Shown here in pieces: positions 36,774 to 44,178 of a stretch of DNA of 64,000 bases (its first letter is position 1; each line of letters opens with the position of its first letter). This stretch comes from Anaeromyxobacter dehalogenans 2CP-1 (lineage in GTDB: Bacteria; Myxococcota; Myxococcia; Myxococcales; Anaeromyxobacteraceae): contig NC_011891.1 in assembly GCF_000022145.1 (NCBI RefSeq), positions 4,384,501 through 4,448,500 on the forward strand, in the 5' to 3' direction. Position numbers and translations under genes: made by a program. The notes beneath the pieces were generated by a model. That model was not told the origin of the DNA. It did no database searches and saw only the letters and a list, made by a program, of their open reading frames with translations.

Positions 36774-37379
36774 CTACTTCCCCGCCTGCTTCGGCGCGGC
36801 CTTCACCAGCTCCGCCTCGATCTCGATCTTCACCTCGTCGCCGACCACCGGGCCGGCCTCCACCGTCTTCGACCAGTTCAGGCCGTAGTCGCGGCGGTTC
36901 ACCATGGTGGTCGCGACCAGGCCGCGGCGCTGGCCGCCCGTGGGGTCCTTGATCGCGCTGGTCGGTCCGAGCACCTCGAGCACCACCGGCTTCGTCACGC
37001 CCTTCATGGTCAGGTCGCCGGTGACCTTCAGCTTGCCCTCGCCGATCTTCTCCACCCTGGTGGACTTGAAGGTGATGGTCGGGTACTTCGCGACGTCGAA
37101 GAAGTCGGGCGACTTGAGGTGCGCGTCGCGATCCGGCACGCGGGTGTTCAGCGTGGTCACGTCGATGGTGGCCTCGACCGACGACCGGGTGACGTCCTTG
37201 TCGTCCAGCTTCACCGTGCCGGTGGTCTTGCCGAACTCGCCGCGCACGTTGCTGATGACGAGGTGACGCACCGTGAAGCTGGAGAGGGTGTGCGCCGGGT
37301 CGATGGTCCAGGTCTCGGCCTGCGCGTGCGCGAGCGCCGGGACGGCGAGCGCGAGGAGGACGGGGAGGAGTCGCTTCAT
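36774..37379 (-). CDS. YceI-family periplasmic lipid-binding-type protein
   Basis: 201 residues from the ATG at 37379 (AAAGGAA upstream). A signal peptide (1-20, ...ALAHAQ) is followed by the YceI lipocalin-like barrel: 'WTIDPAHTLSSFTVRHL', 'IDVTTLNTRVPDRDAHLKS', 'FFDVAKYPTITFKST' and 'VNRRDYGLNW'. Members bind long isoprenoid chains; the natural ligand here is unknown. It converges with the C69 peptidase gene across repeats. Confidence 0.93.
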   Translation of the reverse strand: MKRLLPVLLALAVPALAHAQAETWTIDPAHTLSSFTVRHLVISNVRGEFGKTTGTVKLDDKDVTRSSVEATIDVTTLNTRVPDRDAHLKSPDFFDVAKYPTITFKSTRVEKIGEGKLKVTGDLTMKGVTKPVVLEVLGPTSAIKDPTGGQRRGLVATTMVNRRDYGLNWSKTVEAGPVVGDEVKIEIEAELVKAAPKQAGK

Positions 37380-37494
37380 GGTGCGGTTCCTTTCGGGACG
37401 CGCCGGGGGTCCGGACGCGAGGTCCGCCCGGTCGTCTAACCGCGGCGCTGCCGGGGTCAACGAGGGCGCCCCACGGGGGCCGCGCGAATGGCCG

Positions 37495-38007
37495 CTAGAA
37501 CCGCGCGCCCAGCCCGCCCATCAGGCCGAGCTGGTCCTCCTGCTCGAACGTCAGCTCGCCGGCGAGGAACATGGGGCCGAGCTCGAGCCGGGCCCCGAGC
37601 CCGACCTGGAACCACGCCTTCCAGCCGTCGCGCTTCGCGCTGCCGACGCCGAAGGTGATCGCCGCGTCGAGCCCGCGGTGCGTCTCGAACCGCTGGGAGA
37701 TCCGCGCCAGGACCACCGGCGTCCACTCGCGCGTCGCGTCCGGCAGGTGCCGGTAGCCGTAGCCTGCGATGCTCAGGTCGAGCGTGGAGAAGGAGTAGCC
37801 GGCCTCGCCGCCGAGCCGCGAGCCGGAGCTGCCGTTGCCGCCGGCGTCGATTCCCGCGCCGCCCCAGGCGGTGAGGAAGAAGCGGTTCGGCCTCCCCTCG
37901 TCGTCGTGCTCCTCCTCCTCGGGCACGTCGTCCCAGTCGCCGTCCTGCGCGACGGCCAGCGCCGGGAACGCACTTCCGAGCAGGGCGGCGAGGAGGAGGG
38001 CGCGCAC
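37495..38007 (-). CDS. Exported beta-barrel-like protein, unknown function
   Basis: 170 residues. GTG at 38007 is chosen because it starts a clean signal peptide (MRALLLAALLGSAFPALAVAQ) and a TATCAT hexamer lies six bases upstream. After an acidic stretch (DDVPEEEEHDDE) the sequence alternates Gly/aromatic strands ('FFLTAWGGAGIDAG', 'AGYSFSTLDLSIAGYGYRH', 'AAITFGVGSAKRDGWKAWFQVGLGARLEL') and ends in Phe, typical of small outer-membrane barrels. Family not recognised. Confidence 0.72.
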   Translation of the reverse strand: MRALLLAALLGSAFPALAVAQDGDWDDVPEEEEHDDEGRPNRFFLTAWGGAGIDAGGNGSSGSRLGGEAGYSFSTLDLSIAGYGYRHLPDATREWTPVVLARISQRFETHRGLDAAITFGVGSAKRDGWKAWFQVGLGARLELGPMFLAGELTFEQEDQLGLMGGLGARF

Positions 38008-38013
38008 GCGCGG

Positions 38014-38019
38014 ATGATA
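38014..38019 (-). promoter_or_regulatory. Candidate -10 element, leaderless
   Basis: TATCAT on the minus strand ends six bases before the GTG at 38007, supporting that start. Confidence 0.45.
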
Positions 38020-38077
38020 GGCGAGCGGCGCGGCGATGGAGGCGGCCCAGTGGGGACCGTCGGGCACGGACGACCCC

Positions 38078-38172
38078 GCCCGCCCTTCGACAAGCTCAGG
38101 GCGAGCGGACTTTCAGGGCAGCTGGGTATCGAGAACTCCGCTCATGCTGAGCCCCGTCGAACCATGAGCGGG
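38078..38172. repeat. Dispersed palindromic repeat, family 1, copy C
   Basis: Ends CCCTTCGACAAGCTCAGGGC and CATGCTGAGCCCCGTCGAACC flank a spacer of about 30 bases that differs from the other copies. It ends a few bases before the dapE stop, in the gap of the dapE/barrel-protein intergene. Confidence 0.75.
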
Positions 38173-38179
38173 GACCGGG

Positions 38180-39286
38180 TCAGGCGCGCAGGAAGCGCTC
38201 CAGCAGCCGGTACCCGCGCTCGAGCGCGGCGAGCTCCACCCACTCGCCGCGCTGGTGCGCCTGCGCGGTGGCGCCGGGGCCGAGGTTGACGGCCGGGATG
38301 CCGTGGGCGGCGAGCCGGGCCACGTCGGTCCAGGCCTGCTTCGGCTCGGCGGCGACGCCGGTGCGCTCGAGCAGGCGGCGCACCAGCGGGTGATCGGCGT
38401 AGGCGGGGCAGGCCGGGGAGAGATCGGTCAGCTCCACCTCGGCGCCGACCCGCTCGCCGAGCGCGCGCAGCTCGGCCGAGGCCTGCTGCAGCGTGCGGTC
38501 GGGCGCGAAGCGGTGGTTCACGTTGAGCGTGCAGCGGTCCGGCACCACGTTGCGCGCGCGGCCGCCCTCGATGCGGGTGACGCTCGTCACCTCGCGGAAC
38601 ACGAGGCCCCCGGAGACCGCCTCGCGCGGCGCGCGGGCGTGCAGCTCGGCGAGCAGCGCGCCGGCCCGGTGCACCGCGTTCTCGCCCTGCCAGGGCCGCG
38701 CCGAGTGGGCGGCGCGTCCCTCGAACGTGAACGTCGCGTGGATGGAGCCGACGCAGCCGAGCTGGAGCACGTTGTCGGTCGGCTCCAGGCAGAGGGCGAG
38801 CTCGGTGCCGGCGAGCTCGTCCGCCGCGTGGAGCACGTCGGCGAGCTCGTTCTCGAGGTACGGCCCTTCCTCGCGCGCGTAGAACACGAGCAGGAGCTCG
38901 CAGAAGCGCTCGGCGCGCGGCAGCCGCTCGGCCACCTCCATCATGAGGGCGAGCCCGCCCTTCATGTCCGAGCTGCCCGGCGCGATGAGCCGCCCGCCCT
39001 CGCGGCGCGGCGGCCCGCGATCGTCCTCGTGCACCGGCACGGTGTCGAGGTGGCCGCAGAGCGCCACCCGCGGCCGGCCCTCGCGCGCCGCCTCGGCCCC
39101 GGCGCCGGCGTCCACCTGGACCACGAGCGAGTCCTTCACCCGGCGCACGCCGAGCCCGAGCGCCCGCGCCCAGGCCTCGACCTGGTCGCAGAGCGCGCGC
39201 TCGTGGCCGATGGGCGAGAGCACGCCACACAGCGCCTCGGTGCGGCGGGCCAGCGCCTCGGCCAGCTCGGCGGTCGCCGGGTCCAT
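38180..39286 (-). CDS. dapE: Succinyl-diaminopimelate desuccinylase (M20 family)
   Basis: 368 residues. Metal-binding motifs of M20 peptidases: 'CGHLDTVP' (His, Asp), 'GSSDMKGGLA' (Asp), 'YAREEG' (catalytic Glu and metal Glu), and a C-terminal His in 'AQAHQRGEWV'. It hydrolyses N-succinyl-LL-2,6-diaminopimelate to LL-diaminopimelate in lysine and peptidoglycan synthesis. It is third in a dapC-dapD-dapE operon, six bases after dapD. That context separates it from ArgE-type relatives. Confidence 0.93.
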   Translation of the reverse strand: MDPATAELAEALARRTEALCGVLSPIGHERALCDQVEAWARALGLGVRRVKDSLVVQVDAGAGAEAAREGRPRVALCGHLDTVPVHEDDRGPPRREGGRLIAPGSSDMKGGLALMMEVAERLPRAERFCELLLVFYAREEGPYLENELADVLHAADELAGTELALCLEPTDNVLQLGCVGSIHATFTFEGRAAHSARPWQGENAVHRAGALLAELHARAPREAVSGGLVFREVTSVTRIEGGRARNVVPDRCTLNVNHRFAPDRTLQQASAELRALGERVGAEVELTDLSPACPAYADHPLVRRLLERTGVAAEPKQAWTDVARLAAHGIPAVNLGPGATAQAHQRGEWVELAALERGYRLLERFLRA

Positions 39287-39292
39287 GGCCGG

Positions 39293-40117
39293 CTAGACCT
39301 GCACCTCGAAGTCGCGCAGCGCCTGGTTCAGCGAGACCTTCTTGTCGGTCGCGGCGCTGCGGCGGCCCACGATGAGCGCGCAGGGGATGTTGAAGGTGCC
39401 GGCCGGATACTGCTTCGGGCGCGTGCCGGGGATCACCACCGAGCGCGGCGGGACGCGGCCCTTGTGGACCACCTGCTGCGCCCCGGTCACGTCGATGATG
39501 GGCGTGGACGCGGTGATGACCACGTTCGCGCCGAGCACGCAGTCCTCCTCGACCAGCACGCCCTCGACGAGGATGCAGCGGCTGCCGATGAAGCAGCCGT
39601 CCTCGATGATGTTCGGCCGGGCCCCGGGCGGCTCGAGCACGCCGCCGATCCCGACGCCGCCGGCGAGGTGCACGTTCGCGCCGACCTGCGCGCAGGAGCC
39701 GACGGTGGCCCAGGTGTCCACCATCGAGTTCGCGCCCACGCGCGCGCCGATGTTCACGAAGCCGGGCATGAGCACCGCGCCCGGCTCGAGGTGCGAGCCG
39801 AAGCGGGCGACGCCGCCCGGCACCAGGCGCACGCCGGCCTTCTCGAGATCCTTCTTGAGCGGGATCTTGTCCCGCGTCTGGAACGGCCCGAAGTCGGTCG
39901 TCTCCATCCCGGTGATGCCGAAGTAGAGGTTCACCGCCTGCATCAGCCAGGCGTTCACCTGCCACTCGCCGTCCTTCTTCTCCGCCACCCGCAGCTCGCC
40001 GCGGTCGAGGCCGTGCAGCGCCTTCACCACCGCCGCCTTGGCCTGCGGGTCCTGCAGCCGGGCCCGATCCTCGAAGGCCCCCTCGATCAGCTTCCGCACG
40101 TCGTTCCAGTCGCTCAT
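39293..40117 (-). CDS. dapD: Tetrahydrodipicolinate N-succinyltransferase
   Basis: 274 residues. Helical N-terminus, then a left-handed beta-helix of hexapeptide repeats ('GAVLMPGFVNIGARVGANSM', 'VGSCAQVGANVHLAGGVGIGG', 'IEDGCFIGSRCILVEGVLVEEDCVLGANVVI') and a C-terminal domain. It uses succinyl-CoA to protect the amino group of tetrahydrodipicolinate. Length is normal. It overlaps dapC by ATGA at its 5' end and is followed closely by dapE. Confidence 0.96.
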   Translation of the reverse strand: MSDWNDVRKLIEGAFEDRARLQDPQAKAAVVKALHGLDRGELRVAEKKDGEWQVNAWLMQAVNLYFGITGMETTDFGPFQTRDKIPLKKDLEKAGVRLVPGGVARFGSHLEPGAVLMPGFVNIGARVGANSMVDTWATVGSCAQVGANVHLAGGVGIGGVLEPPGARPNIIEDGCFIGSRCILVEGVLVEEDCVLGANVVITASTPIIDVTGAQQVVHKGRVPPRSVVIPGTRPKQYPAGTFNIPCALIVGRRSAATDKKVSLNQALRDFEVQV

Positions 40118-41265
40118 GGCTCGATCCTCGCCCAGGCCCGGATGGCCTCCTCGCACTCCTCCAGCGTGGGCACCAGCGCCACGCGGACGTATCCTTCTCC
40201 TGCGCCGAACGCGATCCCCGGCGCCACCACGATGCCCGCGTCGAGGAGCTGCAGCGCGTAGCTCGAGGAGGTGTGCCCCTCCGGCACGCGGACCCAGAGA
40301 TACAGGGTGGCGTCCGACGCGTCGACGGCCAGCCCCTTCTCCGCGAAGAAGCGCAGGAACCGGTCGCGCTTGCGCCGGAAGATCTCGCGCCGCTCGGCGG
40401 CGTGGGCGTCGTCGGACCAGGCCGCGGTCGCGGCGGCGGCCACGAACTCGGGCTGGGAGACGCCGGGGTGGCTGCGCAGCGCGCGCAGCCCGCGGACGAG
40501 GTCCGGGTCGCCGGCCAGGAAGCCGCTGCGGTAGCCCGTCATGCCGCTCCGCTTCGAGCAGGAGTGGATGGCGAGCACGTTCTCGAGTTGCACCTCCAGC
40601 ATCGAGGCGGGCGGCTCGCCGAAGTAGATGTCGGCGTAGCACTCGTCGGAGGCGACGATGAACCCGTGCTCGAGCGCGGCCGCGCCGACGCGCCGCAGGT
40701 AGTCGCGGGGGGCCTCGGCGCCGGTGGGGTTGTGCGGGTAGCTGATCCAGTAGACGAGCGTCTCGCGCAGCACGGCCTCGCCCACGTCCTCCGGCTCGAG
40801 CAGGAACCGGCGGCGGGCGGTGAGCGGGACCTTCACCGGCTCGAGCCCCGCGAAGCGCGCCCCCACCTCGTAGGTGGGGTAGCCCGGATCCGGCATCACC
40901 ACCTTGCGGCGGCGCGGGTCGCCCGCGAACGCGAGCGGCAGGTGGAAGATCGCCTCCTTGGCGCCCGCGCAGGCGAGCACCTGGGCCTCGGGATCCACCG
41001 CCACGCCGAAGCGGCGCTGGAGGTACCCGGCCGCCGCGCGGCGGAGCGCCGCGGTGCCGAACGCGCTCGGGTACTGCGACACCTCGGGCACGGCGGCGCG
41101 CAGGGCCTCGCGCAGGAACGGCGGCGTCGGCTCCTTGGGATCCCCGAGGCCGAAGTCGAACAGGCGCTTCCCGGCCGCGGCGAGCGCGCGCCGGCGCTCG
41201 TCGAGCTCGACGGAGAGGTTCTTCCGGATCTGGCCGAGCACCGGGTTCGTCGGGAGGGTCCGCAC
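40114..41265 (-). CDS. dapC: N-succinyl-LL-diaminopimelate aminotransferase (class I/II)
   Basis: 383 residues from the GTG at 41265. PLP-dependent fold: 'DPGYPTYEVGARFAG', 'YPHNPTGAEAP', 'SDECYADIYF', Schiff-base Lys in 'HSCSKRSGMTGYRSGF', and Arg in the C-terminal domain. It transaminates N-succinyl-2-amino-6-ketopimelate with glutamate. An in-frame ATG at 41304 would add 13 residues but lies inside a perfect TATAAT box, so transcription from it would begin after that ATG; I therefore prefer 41265. First gene of dapCDE, divergent from sthA. Confidence 0.9.
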   Translation of the reverse strand: MRTLPTNPVLGQIRKNLSVELDERRRALAAAGKRLFDFGLGDPKEPTPPFLREALRAAVPEVSQYPSAFGTAALRRAAAGYLQRRFGVAVDPEAQVLACAGAKEAIFHLPLAFAGDPRRRKVVMPDPGYPTYEVGARFAGLEPVKVPLTARRRFLLEPEDVGEAVLRETLVYWISYPHNPTGAEAPRDYLRRVGAAALEHGFIVASDECYADIYFGEPPASMLEVQLENVLAIHSCSKRSGMTGYRSGFLAGDPDLVRGLRALRSHPGVSQPEFVAAAATAAWSDDAHAAERREIFRRKRDRFLRFFAEKGLAVDASDATLYLWVRVPEGHTSSSYALQLLDAGIVVAPGIAFGAGEGYVRVALVPTLEECEEAIRAWARIEP

Positions 41266-41302
41266 GGAACCGTGAACAATATCGAACTCCGGCGGGTCCT
41301 GC

Positions 41303-41310
41303 ATTATAAG
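41303..41310. promoter_or_regulatory. Overlapping divergent -10 elements for dapC and sthA
   Basis: The eight bases ATTATAAG hold TATAAT on the minus strand (41308 to 41303) and TATAAG on the plus strand (41305-41310). The plus element is seven bases before the sthA ATG (41318). TCGAAC (41282-41287) is a possible plus -35 at 17-base spacing. One AT-rich spot may thus start transcription both ways. Confidence 0.6.
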
Positions 41311-41317
41311 CGGGCGC

Positions 41318-42748
41318 ATGCTCTCGTACGACGTGGTGGTCATCGGCTCCGGCCCCGCCGGAGAGAACGGCGCCATCCAGGCCGCGCTCCTGGGCAAGAA
41401 GGTCGCGCTGGTGGAGAAGGAGGCCGTGCCGGGGGGCGCGAGCGCCAACACCGGCACCATCCCTTCGAAGGCGCTCCGCGAGACCGCCCTCGCCATCCAG
41501 CAGGCCCGCAGCCGCGACGCGCACGGCATCGAGGTCCGCGTCTCCGGCACCGTCACCGTCCCCGAGCTGATGGGCCGCCGCGGCCTGGTCACCGCGCGCG
41601 AGCACTCCCGCATCCGCAGCGCGCTCAACCACGCCGGCGTCGAGATGTTCCGCGGCATCGCCAGCTTCGTGGACCCGCACACCATCCGCGTTTCGGTGCC
41701 GGACGGCGGCCAGCAGGACCTGCACGCCGAGGTGGTGCTGCTCGCCACCGGCACGCGGCCGTTCCACCCGCCGCAGTACTCGATCGACAACGCGCGCGTC
41801 TACGACTCCGACTCGATCCTGATGCTCGACCGCATCCCCCGCTCGCTCGCCATCCTGGGCGGCGGCGTGGCCGGCTGCGAGTACGCGTCGATCTTCGCCG
41901 CGCTGGGCGTGAAGGTCGCCATCATCGACTCGAAGGACCGCCTGCTCCCCTGGCTCGACGCCGAGCTGTCCCTCGCGATGCAGGACTCCTTCGACGTGCT
42001 CGGGATCACCCGGCACCAGGTGACGCGCGCGCTGAAGCTGGAGCGCGGCGAGCGCGACGTGCTCGTGACGCTCGCCGACGAGTCGCGCCTGGTGGCGGAG
42101 AAGGTGCTGGTCGCGGCCGGCCGCATCGGCAACGTCGAGGCGCTCAACCTCGCCAACGCCGGGCTGAAGGCCACCGACAAGGGCCTGCTCGACGTGAACT
42201 CGCACTACCAGACGGCGGTGCCGCACGTGTACGCGGCGGGCGACCTGGTCGGCTTCCCCGGCCTCGCCTCGAGCTCCATGGAGCAGGGGCGCGTGGCGAT
42301 GAACCACGCCTGCGGCGGCAACCGCAAGCAGAAGCTGCCCGAGCTGCTGCCGGTGGGCATCTACACCATCCCGGAGATCTCCTCGGTGGGCGAGAGCGAG
42401 GAGGCGCTCAAGGCGAAGGGGCGCGACTACGTCATCGGGCGCGCCAGCCTGGTGGAGAACGCCCGCGCGAACCTGGTGGGCGAGGCGGTGGGCTTCCTGA
42501 AGGTGCTCGCCGACCCGGCCAACGGCGCGATCCTGGGCGTGCACTGCATCGGCCCGCACGCGTCGGACACGGTGCACCTCGGCCAGGCGGTGATGGCGCT
42601 GGGCGGCGACCTCCGCTACTTCGCCGAGACGGTGTTCAACTACCCGACGCTGCAGGAGGCGTACAAGTACGCCGCCTTCGACGCGCTCGACCGCATCCGC
42701 GACCGCGGCGGGAACGTCACGCCGATCGACCGCGCCGCCGCGAAGTAG
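41318..42748 (+). CDS. sthA: Soluble NAD(P)+ transhydrogenase (Si-specific)
   Basis: 476 residues. FAD domain 'VVVIGSGPAGENGAIQAALLG' (6-26); in place of the redox Cys pair of dihydrolipoamide dehydrogenases it has 'ASANTGTIPSKALRE', the SthA signature. NAD domain 'LAILGGGVAGCEYASIFAALG'; second FAD contact 'VYAAGDLVGFPGLAS'. It transfers hydride between NADPH and NAD+ in the cytoplasm. The 3' end overlaps by 32 bases the opposite-strand GST-like frame, which has run through a repeat. Confidence 0.94.
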   Translation: MLSYDVVVIGSGPAGENGAIQAALLGKKVALVEKEAVPGGASANTGTIPSKALRETALAIQQARSRDAHGIEVRVSGTVTVPELMGRRGLVTAREHSRIRSALNHAGVEMFRGIASFVDPHTIRVSVPDGGQQDLHAEVVLLATGTRPFHPPQYSIDNARVYDSDSILMLDRIPRSLAILGGGVAGCEYASIFAALGVKVAIIDSKDRLLPWLDAELSLAMQDSFDVLGITRHQVTRALKLERGERDVLVTLADESRLVAEKVLVAAGRIGNVEALNLANAGLKATDKGLLDVNSHYQTAVPHVYAAGDLVGFPGLASSSMEQGRVAMNHACGGNRKQKLPELLPVGIYTIPEISSVGESEEALKAKGRDYVIGRASLVENARANLVGEAVGFLKVLADPANGAILGVHCIGPHASDTVHLGQAVMALGGDLRYFAETVFNYPTLQEAYKYAAFDALDRIRDRGGNVTPIDRAAAK

Positions 42749-43616
42749 GGCGCTGCTTCTTCGGCGCTGCTCCGCCGCGGATCTTCGGCTTCCGCTCCCC
42801 CTTCCCCGCTCGTCCCGAGCGTAGGGCCGCCGTGCGGCGGCCCGGAGTCGAGGGACGCGACCGCTTCGGCGCGGGCTCGTCGAGCTCCGGGTAGTGCCGG
42901 AAGATCCCGCTCTCGTTGAACGGGATGCGCCGGTCCGACGCGAGGTACGCGGCGACGCCGGGGCGGGCCGCCACCGCGTCGTGCAGCGCGACCAGGCGCG
43001 GGAAGCGCCGCTCGATGCGGCGCATGGCGCGCGGGAACGCGTAGCGGAGCCCCTCGATCACCTGGAAGGTGGAGAGGTCCGGGTAGCTGCACCCAGCGCC
43101 CACCAGCCAGCGCCCTCCGCCGGCGGGGTTCGAGTCGAGCGCGCGATCGAGGTAGCGCAGGAACAGCGGGATCCGCTCGCGCCGGAACGCCTCGGCGGCG
43201 CGCCCCGCCTCGCGCCGCTGGTCCTCGTAGTAGAGCGAGGTCGCCACCGGGTGGTGCACCGCGTGCACCTCGGCGACCAGGTCCGCGATGGTGAGCTGGA
43301 GCTGGTGCGCGCGCAGCCGGCTCGCCTCGTCCGGCGGGACCAGCCCGATCCGCGGCGCGAGCCACTGCAGGATGGCGGCGGTCTGCGCCACCACCACCTC
43401 GCCGTGGCGGAGCGCGGGCGGGCCGAGCGGGGTGAGCCACGGCCCGGGCTCCTCGAGGAGCCGCATCACCGCCGCGGCCCCGCCGCCCCCGGCGTCGGGC
43501 AGGCGGGCCAGGTCGGCGTAGGGGACGCCCGCGTCCTCGAACGCGAGCCGGATGAACTCGCCGCGGCCCTGCAGGCCCGGCCAGTAGACGAGCTCGTACG
43601 CGGGTTCGGTGGCCAT
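42717..43616 (-). CDS. Glutathione S-transferase-like protein with repeat-derived C-terminal tail
   Basis: 299 residues from the ATG at 43616. Thioredoxin-fold N-terminus 'YELVYWPGLQGRGEFIRLAFEDAG' (Tyr/Arg site), 'VVAQTAAILQWLA' (the Ser/Thr-rich glutathione loop region), then the all-helical domain to about residue 250 ('FRHYPELDEPAP'). The last 45-50 residues (from 'KRSRPSTPGRRTAALRSGRA') are encoded by a family 2 repeat and by the antisense of the sthA 3' end, so they are probably a read-through tail. Substrate unknown. The start could also be the ATG at 43628. Confidence 0.82.
   Translation of the reverse strand: MATEPAYELVYWPGLQGRGEFIRLAFEDAGVPYADLARLPDAGGGGAAAVMRLLEEPGPWLTPLGPPALRHGEVVVAQTAAILQWLAPRIGLVPPDEASRLRAHQLQLTIADLVAEVHAVHHPVATSLYYEDQRREAGRAAEAFRRERIPLFLRYLDRALDSNPAGGGRWLVGAGCSYPDLSTFQVIEGLRYAFPRAMRRIERRFPRLVALHDAVAARPGVAAYLASDRRIPFNESGIFRHYPELDEPAPKRSRPSTPGRRTAALRSGRAGKGERKPKIRGGAAPKKQRPTSRRRGRSA
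42807..42857. repeat. Dispersed repeat family 2, single copy
   Basis: CGTCCCGAGCGTAGGGCCGC and GCGGCCCGGAGTCGAGGGAC flank a short loop and form a strong hairpin. It lies just past the sthA stop and inside the reading frame of the opposite-strand GST-like gene. Confidence 0.75.
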
Positions 43617-43668
43617 GTCCGCAGGCATGCCGGCCGCGGCGGCCCGGGGCAACCGCTCGTCGGGGCGG

Positions 43669-43705
43669 AAAAAAGCGCGCGGGGCGGCGTGGTGCCCGCC
43701 CCGCG
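43669..43705 (-). terminator. Intrinsic terminator downstream of the small Cys-rich protein gene
   Basis: On the minus strand CGCGGGGCGG pairs with CCGCCCCGCG (stems 43678-43687 and 43696-43705, 8-base loop), followed three bases later by six T (43674-43669). A perfect 10-bp GC stem plus U-run is the classical Rho-independent layout and would end transcripts from the minus-strand genes to its right. Confidence 0.8.
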
Positions 43706-43783
43706 TTCCCCATCCCCCCCGCGGCGTCCCTCCCCGCGACAGACCACCGCGCGCGCCGCGACCCCCCGGACGCGGCGCGCGCG

Positions 43784-44005
43784 TCACTGCATGTGCTTCG
43801 GCTCCAGCTGCTCGAGCGGCACCGCGAGCGACTTGCCATTGGGCAGGAGGTTCACGGGAACCGCGGCGCCGGCGGAGGCGAGCTTGAACCGCTCGCAGCG
43901 CGCGAAGTCGCCCTCGCAGTAGTAGCCCTGCCACACGCGCAGGGACGACTTCATCGCGAACTGGGCGAACAGCGGGCACGACGCGATGCGGGAGCATCTG
44001 GCCAT
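43784..44005 (-). CDS. Small cysteine-rich protein
   Basis: 73 residues from the ATG at 44005 (GGAGGGA upstream). Cysteines at residues 4, 10, 30 and 37 in the order 'MARCSRIASCPLF...YYCEGDFARCERF' resemble a group of short proteins in delta-proteobacteria with a C-x5-C...YC-x(6)-C pattern, which may bind a metal or an iron-sulfur cluster. No membrane segment or signal. It is followed by a strong intrinsic terminator, and is 173 bases past the PomX-like gene. Confidence 0.7.
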   Translation of the reverse strand: MARCSRIASCPLFAQFAMKSSLRVWQGYYCEGDFARCERFKLASAGAAVPVNLLPNGKSLAVPLEQLEPKHMQ

Positions 44006-44178
44006 CCGGTCCCTCCGGCGCCCGTCCACGGCGCCTTCCATCGAGCGTGGGGATTGTAGCCCCTCACTCACCCGAAGGGTCCCCCGGACCGTGCGGCGAA
44101 TGGTCGCCCGACGGCGCGCGTGCGGCGCGACGCCCGCACGCGCAGCGAAGGCCGCGACTTCTCGCGGTGATTGGCGCG

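Noticed and set aside
41266-41304. ATG start of dapC at 41304
   Set aside because: It lies within a perfect TATAAT, so a transcript from that promoter would not contain it. It remains possible if another promoter is used.
44150-44167. Terminator hairpin after the PomX-like gene
   Set aside because: CCGCGA/TCGCGG forms a short stem but no T-run follows on the minus strand.
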